This document shows positions 35,555-44,851 of a stretch of DNA of 64,000 bases, in pieces. Below the pieces are notes generated by a model that saw only the letters and a list, made by a program, of their open reading frames with translations, searched no databases and was not told where the DNA came from. Source of the stretch: Bacteroidota bacterium (GTDB lineage: Bacteria; Bacteroidota; Bacteroidia; Bacteroidales; TTA-H9); assembly GCA_003250395.1 (NCBI GenBank), contig QKGM01000038.1:1-64000 (forward strand), given 5' to 3'. The position numbers were made by a program, and so were the translations under genes. How positions within the stretch are numbered: position 1 is the stretch's first letter; each line of letters begins with the position of its first letter.

Positions 35555-37471
35555 ATGTTTTTCGGTCAGAATAAATACATTGTTATCCTCCAGTTGCTTG
35601 GATTGAGCTGTTCGGTTTTAGCTCAAAAGCCCGATTCTGTTATTTCATTGGGAGAAGTTGCCATCATTTCTACCCCTATCAGGCAAGTTTCAACCACTTC
35701 CTTCAATGAACAGATTTCTCCGGCACTTATAGCCGACTTTGCCTCTCATCCGGTTTCGGAGTTAATTGCACGAACGAGTGCTGTAATTATTAATCAATAT
35801 GGTCCTGGCGGATTGGCTACAATTTCACTTCGAGGCTCCGGCTCTTCACAGACAGCTATTCTCTGGAATGGTTTCAATTTGCAAAGCCCCATGAATGGAG
35901 GAATGAATCTGAGTCAGCTTCCGGTCAGTTTTATTGATGAGATTGAGGTAAACCATGGAGGTCAGGGGGCACAACAGGGGAATAGTGCTATTGGAGGTGT
36001 TGTTCAGATGAACACCAAGGTTGATATACAATCTGGGTTTTCCGGATCTTTAACTCAAATGGCCGGAAGTTTTGGAAACTACTTTAGTGGATTGAAATTA
36101 CGCTATGGGTTTGGTAACGTTTCGTTATCAACACGCATATTTTATCAGACTGCTGAAAACGATTTCCCTTTCATCAATACAGCACAATATGGAAAACCCA
36201 GGATGAAGCAGCCTAATGCTGCGCTAAAACAATATGGTGTGTTGCAAACAGCATTGTGGCAGGTCAACCCGGATCAACAGCTTACCATAAGGTTTTGGGC
36301 CCAGAGTTATGATAAGGATCTGCCCCCTCTTATGAGCAATCTCAGCAGCCAGCAACATCAACTGGATGATGACTATAGAATTGCAACTGAGTGGAATGGA
36401 GTGAAAGGTCGTTTTAATTGGGTGTTAAGATCGGGATATCTGTTTAACAAGCAGATTTACAGTGATGAAGCTTCTGGTATTAAAGCGGATAACAGGGCCT
36501 CCTCGTGGCAGAATAATTTTGAAGGTATGTGGCGGCTTAGTGATAGTCACCGTTTGATCTTTCAGGCAGGGTCTTCTTTCGAAAGTGGCTTAAGTGATAA
36601 TTATTCCGGAGCCAGGCACAGAAATCTCACGTGGATTATGTTGGGATACAGGTATGCATTTTCTGAAAACAAGGCTGTAATAACTACTTCCATACGTGAA
36701 GAACTCACCGATTTGACAACCACAGCACCTACGTTCGCTGTAGGTACAGATATACAATTGTCAAATAGATTGATATTGCATTCCAATATTGCTCGAAGTT
36801 ATCGTATTCCTACACTAAATGATTTGTATTGGAACATCTGGGGAAATCCTGGCCTGAAACCAGAACAAGGTTATACTTTTGATCTTGGCATTAACTATAA
36901 ACATAAGGCAGGGAGCTGGTGTACTGAGATAGGGGTGACAGGATTCAGCAACCACATATCTGATTGGATTATTTGGTTGCCTAAGGGGTTAATTTGGACA
37001 CCAGAAAACCTTAAAATGGTTTGGTCAAGAGGGATTGAGAGCCAGGCATCTGTTGTATGGGTACTTTTCCCGTTTAATGCGGGAGTAACCGCCAAGTATA
37101 ACTATACCAGAGCTGCCCAGTTGAACACAGCAAATACTCCAGTCAACGAAAGGCTTCAGTTAATCTACGTGCCTGAACACAAGGCTATGGTTTCACTGAC
37201 TTTCGGATGGAAGCGGTTCGATATCAGATTTGACCAGTCATATACGGGGCAACGTTATACTGACGCAGATAATCTTATTCCTCTTGATAGCTACCTGGTT
37301 GGGGACATTTCAATTGGTAATCGATTTGAACTGAGGCGATGGAATGCCAATGTAAGGATCAGGATCAACAATGTTTTCGATGAAAACTATCAGGCGGTTG
37401 CCTGGTATGCTATGCCCGGTCGTAGTGTTGAGTTGAGTATAACCTTCTCATTTAATGAACCTGTTAATTAA
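35555..37471 (+). CDS. btuB: TonB-dependent vitamin B12 receptor BtuB
   Basis: 638 residues from ATG with a signal peptide ending VLAQ. The plug domain begins about residue 30 (SVISLGEVAIIST) and shows LATISLRGSGSSQTAILWNGF and the GGQGAQQGNSAIGGVVQM segment; the rest is a 22-strand barrel ending in an aromatic-rich strand (SVELSITFSF). The cobalamin riboswitch directly upstream and the BtuG-like lipoprotein directly downstream make it a B12 rather than an iron-siderophore receptor. It is somewhat short for a Bacteroidota TonB receptor and lacks the SusC-type N-terminal extension. Confidence 0.9.
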   Translation: MFFGQNKYIVILQLLGLSCSVLAQKPDSVISLGEVAIISTPIRQVSTTSFNEQISPALIADFASHPVSELIARTSAVIINQYGPGGLATISLRGSGSSQTAILWNGFNLQSPMNGGMNLSQLPVSFIDEIEVNHGGQGAQQGNSAIGGVVQMNTKVDIQSGFSGSLTQMAGSFGNYFSGLKLRYGFGNVSLSTRIFYQTAENDFPFINTAQYGKPRMKQPNAALKQYGVLQTALWQVNPDQQLTIRFWAQSYDKDLPPLMSNLSSQQHQLDDDYRIATEWNGVKGRFNWVLRSGYLFNKQIYSDEASGIKADNRASSWQNNFEGMWRLSDSHRLIFQAGSSFESGLSDNYSGARHRNLTWIMLGYRYAFSENKAVITTSIREELTDLTTTAPTFAVGTDIQLSNRLILHSNIARSYRIPTLNDLYWNIWGNPGLKPEQGYTFDLGINYKHKAGSWCTEIGVTGFSNHISDWIIWLPKGLIWTPENLKMVWSRGIESQASVVWVLFPFNAGVTAKYNYTRAAQLNTANTPVNERLQLIYVPEHKAMVSLTFGWKRFDIRFDQSYTGQRYTDADNLIPLDSYLVGDISIGNRFELRRWNANVRIRINNVFDENYQAVAWYAMPGRSVELSITFSFNEPVN

Positions 37472-37493
37472 ACTATATTACAAAATCCTAATT

Positions 37494-38588
37494 ATGAAAA
37501 TGCAATTCTCGTTTATTCGTTTCTTCAGTGTTTTGTCCGTGGTTTCGGTACTGATTACCTCTTGTAGCAAAGATGATAACCCGGACAAACCTACAATTGT
37601 AAATCCTATTTATTCCGGAGGAGCCTTCATTTGTAATGAAGGAGCCTTTATGCAGGGAAATGCAACTCTCGATTTTTTCAGCTATACGACTTCGAGCGTA
37701 ATAAGCAATGTGTTCGAATCCATCAATCAACGTCCGGTTGGAGATGTACTTCAATCAATGAGTATTATAGGAGACTATGGATACCTGGTAGTTAACAATT
37801 CAAATAAGATTGAGGTGGTGACCATGCAAGACATGAAAGAGGCAGGTGTTATCGAAGGTGTCACTGCGCCGCGTTATATTATTAAAGTTTCTGATAACAA
37901 AGCGTATGTAAGTCAGTGGGGTGATGATGGTAAGATTAAAGTAGTCGACATGAACTCCCTGGAAGTAGTTAAAACCATAGAAACAGGATCAGGCCCTGAA
38001 CAAATGATAGTCTATAATGATCTTGTTTATGTTGCCAATGGTGGTGGTTGGGCAGCGGACAGTACTATTACTGTTATCAACCCAAACAATGATGTTGTAG
38101 TTGGTACTGTTAAAGTGGGATACAACCCTAAAAGTTTTGCTGTTGATGCAGGTGGCTCACTTTGGGTGCTTTGTTATGGCCATGTTGTATATGACCCCGT
38201 TACCTGGGAAATAGCAAGCGAAATGCCTTCTAAACTTGTTAAGTTAAGTGGAACCTCACTTGGTATTGATGAAGAGAAAATTATTGGTATATCTGCCCAC
38301 CCAACTATGCTTGCAGCAAGCCCTGATGGGTCAACATTTTATTACGGAGGTGGTTATGGTTTTCCGGGAATTTTTGCCTGGGATAATCATTCAGCAACAC
38401 TTCCTGCAACACCTATATCCGATAAGTTGTTTTATGGCTTTAACGTAAATCCGGATAACGGTGAGATATTTGGTCTTGAAGCTCCATCCTTCACCTCCCC
38501 CGGGGTGTTGTACCGGTTTTCTTCTGATGGAACTCTGCTGGGGCAATACCCAACAGGTATCGGTCCAAATTCAGTTGTTTTCTATTAA
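37494..38588 (+). CDS. btuG: BtuG-like surface beta-propeller lipoprotein (B12 capture)
   Basis: About 364 residues from the ATG at 37494. The frame opens 39 nt earlier, overlapping btuB, but the later ATG gives a lipoprotein signal with lipobox ITSC. The mature part is a YncE-like seven-bladed propeller: repeats such as NKIEVVTMQDMKEAG, DDGKIKVVDMNSLEVV, STITVINPNNDVVVG. In gut Bacteroides, BtuG is a surface propeller lipoprotein that binds B12 very tightly and hands it to BtuB. The position after btuB under one riboswitch, plus the fold, supports that role. Symbol is by context and fold, not by search. Confidence 0.75.
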   Translation: MKMQFSFIRFFSVLSVVSVLITSCSKDDNPDKPTIVNPIYSGGAFICNEGAFMQGNATLDFFSYTTSSVISNVFESINQRPVGDVLQSMSIIGDYGYLVVNNSNKIEVVTMQDMKEAGVIEGVTAPRYIIKVSDNKAYVSQWGDDGKIKVVDMNSLEVVKTIETGSGPEQMIVYNDLVYVANGGGWAADSTITVINPNNDVVVGTVKVGYNPKSFAVDAGGSLWVLCYGHVVYDPVTWEIASEMPSKLVKLSGTSLGIDEEKIIGISAHPTMLAASPDGSTFYYGGGYGFPGIFAWDNHSATLPATPISDKLFYGFNVNPDNGEIFGLEAPSFTSPGVLYRFSSDGTLLGQYPTGIGPNSVVFY

Positions 38589-38601
38589 TTAAAAACTAAA
38601 A

Positions 38602-38635
38602 AAAACGCCGGAAACATTAGTTCCGGCGTTTTTTA
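38602..38635 (+). terminator. Intrinsic terminator of the B12 uptake unit
   Basis: A perfect 10-bp stem (AACGCCGGAA with TTCCGGCGTT) and 7-nt loop, flanked by A and T runs, 15 nt after the btuG stop. It may also work weakly for the opposite strand. Confidence 0.9.
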
Positions 38636-38791
38636 TAGGGTGAGCAAAATAGTATTAAACATTTTCTGTGTTATGTACAGAAATCTTTGTTATATCAAAA
38701 GGTACCTTGTATGATACATGTTGAGAACAGTATACTAACAATTTGATTTACCTTGTTCATCTCAACATATTTATAGTTGGGTGTTAATTCT

Positions 38792-39379
38792 CTACCTGTA
38801 TAAATTGTTTTTTTCGATGTATTCTCCTACTCCGTTTGGTAGCATGTGGTTGAGATTTAGTCCGTTCCTGATCCCTTCTCTAATGAGGCTCGATGAGATT
38901 GCCATTTGTGGGGGATACAGAATCGTGACATGAGAATGCCTGGCAAATATACCACCATCATAGCCGGGGCGGGCATATACATAAATCTGATGTTGACTGA
39001 GTATTTCCTCAGGGTTTTTCCATTTATGAAAAGCTGCAAGATTATCACCCCCAACTATAAGGGCAAAATCCCGTGCTGGATACTTTTCTTTTAATCTGGT
39101 GAGGGTATCTATAGTATAGGAAGGTTTTGGCATTCGGAATTCAATGTCGATAGCTCTGAAACGGGGATCATCCTGTAGAGCCAATCGTACCATCTCCAGT
39201 CTGTCTAACTCAGGTGCCAGCGTTTTTGAATCTTTTAAGGGATTTTGAGGTGAGACTACAAACCATACCTCCTTCATTGTTGAGAAAGCAGCGAAGTAAT
39301 TGGCCATCACCATGTGTCCGACATGTATTGGGTTAAAAGATCCGAAAAACAATCCGGTCAGTCTACTGATTTTAGCCAT
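38792..39379 (-). CDS. nadD: Nicotinate-nucleotide adenylyltransferase NadD
   Basis: 195 residues. GLFFGSFNPIHVGHMVMANY is the nucleotidyltransferase GxFxPxHxGH signature, RLEMVRLAL and FALIVGGDNLAAFHKWKNPEEI follow, and ISSSLIREGIRNG is the ISSTxIR motif. NadD adenylates nicotinate mononucleotide in NAD synthesis. Its start overlaps the end of tag by 8 nt, so the two form a coupled pair. Confidence 0.95.
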   Translation of the reverse strand: MAKISRLTGLFFGSFNPIHVGHMVMANYFAAFSTMKEVWFVVSPQNPLKDSKTLAPELDRLEMVRLALQDDPRFRAIDIEFRMPKPSYTIDTLTRLKEKYPARDFALIVGGDNLAAFHKWKNPEEILSQHQIYVYARPGYDGGIFARHSHVTILYPPQMAISSSLIREGIRNGLNLNHMLPNGVGEYIEKNNLYR

Positions 39380-39953
39380 TGCTCTGGTTTTGATTATCAG
39401 GATGTCGGAAGCAGGTTGTTAAATGATCATTAACCATACCTGCAGCCTGCAAAAAGGCATAAACGATTGTAGAGCCGACGAAGGTGAATCCCCTTTTTTT
39501 CATATCCCGGCTGATAGTGTCTGATAATTCTGTACGGGCTGGGATTTCCTTTAAGCTGTTGAAGCGATTAACGATAACCTCCCCGTTGGTGAAGCCCCAA
39601 ATGTAGTTATTAAAACTTCCGAATTCTTCCCGGATTCCAATAAATGCCTTGGCATTAGTCATTGTAGCGGCTATTTTAAGCCGGTTTCTGATTATTCCTT
39701 CATTTTGCATTAATCCGGCAAGTTTTTTATCATCATAACAGGCAATTTTCTCATAATCGAAATTGTCGAATGCCTGTCTGAAGTTCTCTCTTTTCTTTAG
39801 AATAGTGAGCCAACTCAAACCTGCCTGAAAGGCATCGAGAACGATGAATTCAAACCATGCCAGGTCATCATGCAGAGGAATACCCCACTCGTGATCGTGG
39901 TATTCGGTCATTATCGGATGATTAAGTGTCCATCCACATCTTTCTGTTATCAT
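39372..39953 (-). CDS. tag: DNA-3-methyladenine glycosylase I
   Basis: 193 residues. RCGW near the N-terminus, EYHDHEWGIPLHDD, FEFIVLDAFQAGLSWLTILKKRENF and the C-terminal FTFVGSTIVYAFLQAAGMVNDHLTTCFRH are the TAG family core, including the Cys and His zinc ligands. The enzyme removes 3-methyladenine from DNA in base excision repair. It is the first gene of the tag-nadD pair; the link to NAD synthesis is only transcriptional. Confidence 0.95.
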   Translation of the reverse strand: MITERCGWTLNHPIMTEYHDHEWGIPLHDDLAWFEFIVLDAFQAGLSWLTILKKRENFRQAFDNFDYEKIACYDDKKLAGLMQNEGIIRNRLKIAATMTNAKAFIGIREEFGSFNNYIWGFTNGEVIVNRFNSLKEIPARTELSDTISRDMKKRGFTFVGSTIVYAFLQAAGMVNDHLTTCFRHPDNQNQSNG

Positions 39954-40056
39954 GGTAAATTCAAAGTTTAATAATTGTACTTAATTGTTATCAAGGGGTA
40001 TGTTATTTTTTTAAATAGTCGGTATAATCAAATACAGTACTCGTAGATTGGAATAT

Positions 40057-41223
40057 TTACCCGATCACCTTAATACCTCTGTAATGGCATGCAAGGCGAA
40101 GAATTGCACCATAGTGGCCGATTGCCATAACAAGGTGGTTGCCTAATGGATGATTTCTCATTTGTGCCAGTGAATCTGACGGTAACTTGATCTCAAGTTG
40201 TGTCCTGCAAGCTGATGGCAGGTCGGGATGATTTAGAACAGTGCCTTCGGCAATGAAGGCTTTATCGAGAGGACCGGAAAGTCTGAAAATAGTTACTTCT
40301 GTGGCATCAATTATTCCCTTTATGGCAAGGGAGCAATCTGTCTCGTAATGGGAAGTAATCGACGGATTCTGAACCATATTAAACGGCACTGTACAATGCG
40401 AAAGAATCAGAGACTGGTCAGTAATCCGGGTAGTGTTAGCCATCCAGGGAACACTTCCCGCAAATGCACCTACCAACATCATCCCTGCCATCGAGGCCAG
40501 ATCTCCTTCACAGGCTGCTACTGTTCCTTCGGCATTTAGTTGCGCCAGAGCCAAACAGGCTGTAACTTTTTTTTGCTGAACCAACCCGAAACATTCAACA
40601 GCGATAGCGCATAGTTTACGCCTGGTTATTGCCTGTCGTAATACAGTAAGAACCTGTGCCGTCTGATTTAACCCGGTTATATTATCTCCATTAAATCGCT
40701 CTAGGAGATTTACGTCAGGCAGCATGTTATTATAATCTGGCAGAGAATTCCACGAGATTTCTTCAAGAGTTATTCCAAATTGACGTCGGAATCGTTCAGC
40801 AGGAACTGCAGACGCAACCAACCAGTCAGAGACACGTCCGATCAGGCCGGCTTTCTTTCCATAGAACCCCTGCCATACAGCAACCATCTGATACCACTGA
40901 TTGAGCAATCCTGTTTCAAATGCATCCTGAGCATCAGATAGTATTGCAAAACGCCCATGACTCACCATCCAGGCCATTACTTCGGTGGCAGCTGCATAGG
41001 CATTATTACCACGTATACTAAGCAGCAATACCGGCCTCTCCGGTTGAATCATTGCTAACGCCTGTCGTTCTGATCCACCACTCATAAATAGTATAACATC
41101 CGGTTGCTGATCGGTCAACACGAAAGCATCTGCAGGCAAGAATTGCTGCAAGTATTTTTTAGCATTTTCTCCGGTATTTGAATCGGCACCCTTATTGGCA
41201 GTCCAGGCAACGTTGAGATGCAT
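40057..41223 (-). CDS. L-fucose/L-arabinose isomerase-like family protein
   Basis: About 388 residues from the ATG whose first base is 41223; a TTG at 41241 also opens the frame. The FGLVQQKKVTACLALAQLNAEGTVAACEGDLASMAGMMLVG block in the middle is the recurring signature of proteins annotated as L-fucose isomerase-like, including the E and D metal-ligand positions. No fucose pathway gene is near, so the substrate is unknown. Monocistronic; the spacing to both neighbours is over 100 nt. Confidence 0.7.
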   Translation of the reverse strand: MHLNVAWTANKGADSNTGENAKKYLQQFLPADAFVLTDQQPDVILFMSGGSERQALAMIQPERPVLLLSIRGNNAYAAATEVMAWMVSHGRFAILSDAQDAFETGLLNQWYQMVAVWQGFYGKKAGLIGRVSDWLVASAVPAERFRRQFGITLEEISWNSLPDYNNMLPDVNLLERFNGDNITGLNQTAQVLTVLRQAITRRKLCAIAVECFGLVQQKKVTACLALAQLNAEGTVAACEGDLASMAGMMLVGAFAGSVPWMANTTRITDQSLILSHCTVPFNMVQNPSITSHYETDCSLAIKGIIDATEVTIFRLSGPLDKAFIAEGTVLNHPDLPSACRTQLEIKLPSDSLAQMRNHPLGNHLVMAIGHYGAILRLACHYRGIKVIG

Positions 41224-41321
41224 TGTCAGAGTTTTGTGCAAAAATACCTGATTTTAGTTACAACATCAAACTGGTTTTATTTATTACGGATATTATGCAT
41301 TTGCTTTCATGGTATAATAGG

Positions 41322-41372
41322 CAAAAACAACACCGGCCCTGAAATCCATAAATATCCGGGCCGGTGTTGTTT
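41322..41372 (-). terminator. Intrinsic terminator of the VPS10/BNR gene
   Basis: A long near-perfect stem (about 41325-41339 with 41358-41372, core ACACCGGCCC with GGGCCGGTGT) lies just past the stop at 41386 on the minus strand. It is followed on that strand by a T-rich tract. Confidence 0.85.
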
Positions 41373-41385
41373 ACCAGAACATGAT

Positions 41386-44300
41386 TTAATTCTTTAATTC
41401 CGGGAATCTCCCGGGCGTATAGGGGGCACCTAACTGTTCAAGTTCCGTTTCAATTGCTTTTAATTCTACATTCCATAGTAATTTCAATCTGTCGTATGCA
41501 GGATTGAACTCTTTTACTATGATATCATAGTCGTTTAGCATGATTCGGGTTGGTGCAGAGGTACTGTTCCAATGCCCCCAAACAAGGCTGCCCAATCGAG
41601 AAGAAATACTTGGCGGTTGGTTTTCATTGCGTCGGGCCAGTGATTCATCGCCATTGAATGTGATGAGTATTTGTCTGCAAGCCTCTTCAATCGATTTAGC
41701 TTTTCTATCGAGGGTAAACGATGCTCCCGGTGTAGATGCAATGGCTGTTCTTATTGTTTTAATTCTTTTATCCAGGTCAATAGCCAATTGTTCAGCACCC
41801 ATTACAACCCGACCCAATGCGGCTACCTTTTGCTGGAATTCAGCCAATGATTGTCTATCAGAGGGCGGCAGTGTAGTGTTATCAAGTGTAAGTATTCTGA
41901 ATTTTTCAGGACCAGTAAGTTTAGTAAGCTCTCCATGAGTAAATAGAGAAAGCGTTACCTGATAATTACCAGGAGGTACCGGCATTCCACCTCCACCGGT
42001 TGAGAACGGTTCACCAGCTTCGGTAATTGGGTATACTCCAGGGAAACGCATATCCCAATTGATTTTTGCCATCCCATTTTGTGCAGCAGTTTTTAACGTT
42101 CTTACTACTGTTCCTTCTTCATCGGTTATTGTGAATAACAAGTATGATTGTTCTTCATTATCTTCCGCCTGAAGTTGTTCCATTGTAGGATATGTAATGT
42201 CCTTCTTTTGTTTTTCAGCTTCTTGTTCAGCTTCTTTACGTATTTCCTTCAAGGTTTTGGGCGCTTCTTTCAACCAGTAGTAAAAAGTAGCTGTAACAGG
42301 CGGGTTTGGGGCTCCAAAGTAGGTGTCACCCTGTCCATACTTCCCTCCTGTTTGTTTGAAGAAAAGGGCATCAGATACTGGAAACAGTCGGGCATTCTCG
42401 TTGTTCAGGGTTGGTGAGATGTCTCTCAGTGCTGAGTAATCATCGAGGATATAAAATCCACGACCAAATGTAGCTATTACGAGATCGTTTTCACGCTTTT
42501 GGATTTCCATATCCATTACCGCTGTTGTTGGCAACCCGTTGCTGAATTTAACCCAATTGGCTCCCTTGTCTGTCGAAACATAAACGCCAAATTCAGTGCC
42601 TGCAAATAAGAGGCCAGATTTAATATGATCTTCTGCGAGGCAATATACAGTGCCACGATCAGGGAGCCCGTTGGTAATCGTTTCCCAGGTTTTTCCCTTA
42701 TCATTACTGCGCAGAATCATCGGTCTAAGGTTATTCTGCTTACGTCCGTCGAAAGAAGCGTAAACAACGGATTCGTCGTGTTGAGATGCCAGCAGGAAAG
42801 AGATATATGTTTTATCAGGAATACCAGGGAAGGACTCATAACGGGTCCATGAAGAGCCATCATTTTCAGTTACCTGAATGAGGCCATCATCTGTTCCGAC
42901 ATATAACAATCCTGCCTTTAACGGACTCTCATTCAGTGCCACGATGTTTCCATAGTATGAAGTGCTGGCATTTTTTGCTACAGCCTCTGGTGATTGTATC
43001 TTACCAAAGACTGGAAGTTTATTACGATCAAGTTGTCGTGTTAGGTCAGGACTGATAATCGTCCAGCTATCTCCACGATCATCTGTATAGAATAATTTGT
43101 TTGCTGCATGGTAGAGCCTGTGAGGGTGATGTGCACTTACGATCAATGGAGAGTTCCAGTTCCATCTGTATGCTTCACCTGATGGCGGTTGGGGTTGTAC
43201 GCTTATTGATTCACCACTGCGGCGATCATAGCGTACAAGGTCGCCATGTTGAGCCTGAGCAAACACAAGATTGGGCTCCTGAGGATCAACCTGTGTCTCG
43301 AAACCGTCGCCTCCCTGAGTTACAAACCAGTCATCATTTTTAATTCCGTCTGATGAGACTGTCCTTGAAGGACCTCCCATCGAGTTGTTATCCTGTGTTC
43401 CACCATACACGTAATAAAAGGGAAGAGAGTTGTCAACAGATACCCTGTATAATTGTGTGATAGGAAGATTTTCATTAAAATCCCAATGTTGTCCATCGTC
43501 AAAGCTTTCGTAAATACCACCGTCACCTCCTATTAGCAGGTGAGCCGTATTTTTTGGATCAATCCAAAGGGCATGATCATCTACGTGCCGGTCACGATAA
43601 TTCATGTTTTTCCAGGTAGCACCACCATCGTCTGACCGTTTGGCATATGAGTCCATACTATAAATCCTATCCTCATTTAGTGGATCGCAAAAAAGCCTGT
43701 TGTAATATTGCGGACTACCGGCTACATGGTTACTCATTTTTTTCCATGACGCGCCTCTGTCGGTTGAGCGGAAGGTTCCTCCGTTGTCACCTGAAGCTTC
43801 AATAATTGCATAGACGATATCGGGATTTACCGGGCTAATGGCCAATCCAATACGTCCGACTTCACCTGAAGGGAGCCCTTTGGTTAGTTTAATCCATGTC
43901 TTTCCTCCATTAACAGATTTGTGAACGGCTGATTCAGGTCCTCCGTCTATAAGCGTATATACATGACGTCGACGCTGATAGGAAGCAGCATACAACACAT
44001 CAGGGTTTCTCGGATCAAGGACGATATCGCTTACACCTGTATTCTCGCTGATATCTAAAACCTTGTTCCATGTCTTTCCTCCATCAATTGTCTTGTAAAG
44101 CCCCCGTTCTCCTCCAGGACCCCAAAGAGGCCCTTGAGAAGCTACATAGACAGTATTCCCATCACGCGGATCAATCACCAGCCGGCCGATATGTTCTGTG
44201 CCTTGTAGTCCCATGTTCTTGAACGATTTGCCCCTGTCATCGGAACGGTAAACGCCATCGCCGTATCCTATCGCGCGTTGGCTATTGTATTCACCAGTTG

Positions 44301-44670
44301 CTACCCATATAACATTATGGTTGGTTGGATCTATTTCAACATCGGCGATACTCCATGATCCATAGTTGTCAAAGATTGGCTTCCATGTCGTTCCTGCATT
44401 CTCTGTTTTCCACACATTACCTGCTGCTACTGCTACGTAATATTCCGAAGGGTTGCTGGGGTTTACTGCAAAGTCAGCAATCCGACCCCCGGTATAGGCC
44501 GGACCTATACTCCTGAAAGAAAAAGGTTGAAAGAAGGATGGATTCAGGGTATCACCCTTTACTCTGCCTTTCCCTTTGTTGGCTGAAGTCCCATCTGGTG
44601 GGCAAAACATATTGAACATCAGAATGATGACTGTCGCTAGTTGCTGAAGTCGCGAAAAATTATGATTCAT
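41386..44670 (-). CDS. VPS10/BNR-repeat beta-propeller secreted protein
   Basis: About 1094 residues from the ATG whose first base is 44670; the frame opens 63 nt earlier without a signal peptide at its start. A signal-like hydrophobic stretch lies near the N-terminus. The propeller part (about 40-780) has many BNR/Asp-box motifs: KTENAGTTWK, RSDDRGKSF, KTIDGGKTWN, KSVNGGKTW, RSTDRGASW, RSNDKGKTW, STDKGANW, on the order of ten. A C-terminal part (about 780-1094) has Fn3-like strands and a coiled segment. These large VPS10-type proteins are common in Bacteroidota and often called glycosyl hydrolases, but no sialidase catalytic set was identified, so the role is unknown. Confidence 0.8.
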   Translation of the reverse strand: MNHNFSRLQQLATVIILMFNMFCPPDGTSANKGKGRVKGDTLNPSFFQPFSFRSIGPAYTGGRIADFAVNPSNPSEYYVAVAAGNVWKTENAGTTWKPIFDNYGSWSIADVEIDPTNHNVIWVATGEYNSQRAIGYGDGVYRSDDRGKSFKNMGLQGTEHIGRLVIDPRDGNTVYVASQGPLWGPGGERGLYKTIDGGKTWNKVLDISENTGVSDIVLDPRNPDVLYAASYQRRRHVYTLIDGGPESAVHKSVNGGKTWIKLTKGLPSGEVGRIGLAISPVNPDIVYAIIEASGDNGGTFRSTDRGASWKKMSNHVAGSPQYYNRLFCDPLNEDRIYSMDSYAKRSDDGGATWKNMNYRDRHVDDHALWIDPKNTAHLLIGGDGGIYESFDDGQHWDFNENLPITQLYRVSVDNSLPFYYVYGGTQDNNSMGGPSRTVSSDGIKNDDWFVTQGGDGFETQVDPQEPNLVFAQAQHGDLVRYDRRSGESISVQPQPPSGEAYRWNWNSPLIVSAHHPHRLYHAANKLFYTDDRGDSWTIISPDLTRQLDRNKLPVFGKIQSPEAVAKNASTSYYGNIVALNESPLKAGLLYVGTDDGLIQVTENDGSSWTRYESFPGIPDKTYISFLLASQHDESVVYASFDGRKQNNLRPMILRSNDKGKTWETITNGLPDRGTVYCLAEDHIKSGLLFAGTEFGVYVSTDKGANWVKFSNGLPTTAVMDMEIQKRENDLVIATFGRGFYILDDYSALRDISPTLNNENARLFPVSDALFFKQTGGKYGQGDTYFGAPNPPVTATFYYWLKEAPKTLKEIRKEAEQEAEKQKKDITYPTMEQLQAEDNEEQSYLLFTITDEEGTVVRTLKTAAQNGMAKINWDMRFPGVYPITEAGEPFSTGGGGMPVPPGNYQVTLSLFTHGELTKLTGPEKFRILTLDNTTLPPSDRQSLAEFQQKVAALGRVVMGAEQLAIDLDKRIKTIRTAIASTPGASFTLDRKAKSIEEACRQILITFNGDESLARRNENQPPSISSRLGSLVWGHWNSTSAPTRIMLNDYDIIVKEFNPAYDRLKLLWNVELKAIETELEQLGAPYTPGRFPELKN

Positions 44671-44851
44671 AGTTTTTGGATTAAAACAATTCTTAGTTTG
44701 GGGCATGAAAGATATGGAAATTATTGAAATCAATATTTATACCTGAGGGCTAGGTCGAAACCTTCATGATAAATAGTATCAGTTCATCTTTTGTCAATTT
44801 TATAGCTGTTCGGTAATATCTCATTCCAAACTTCCGGATACAGTATACAGT

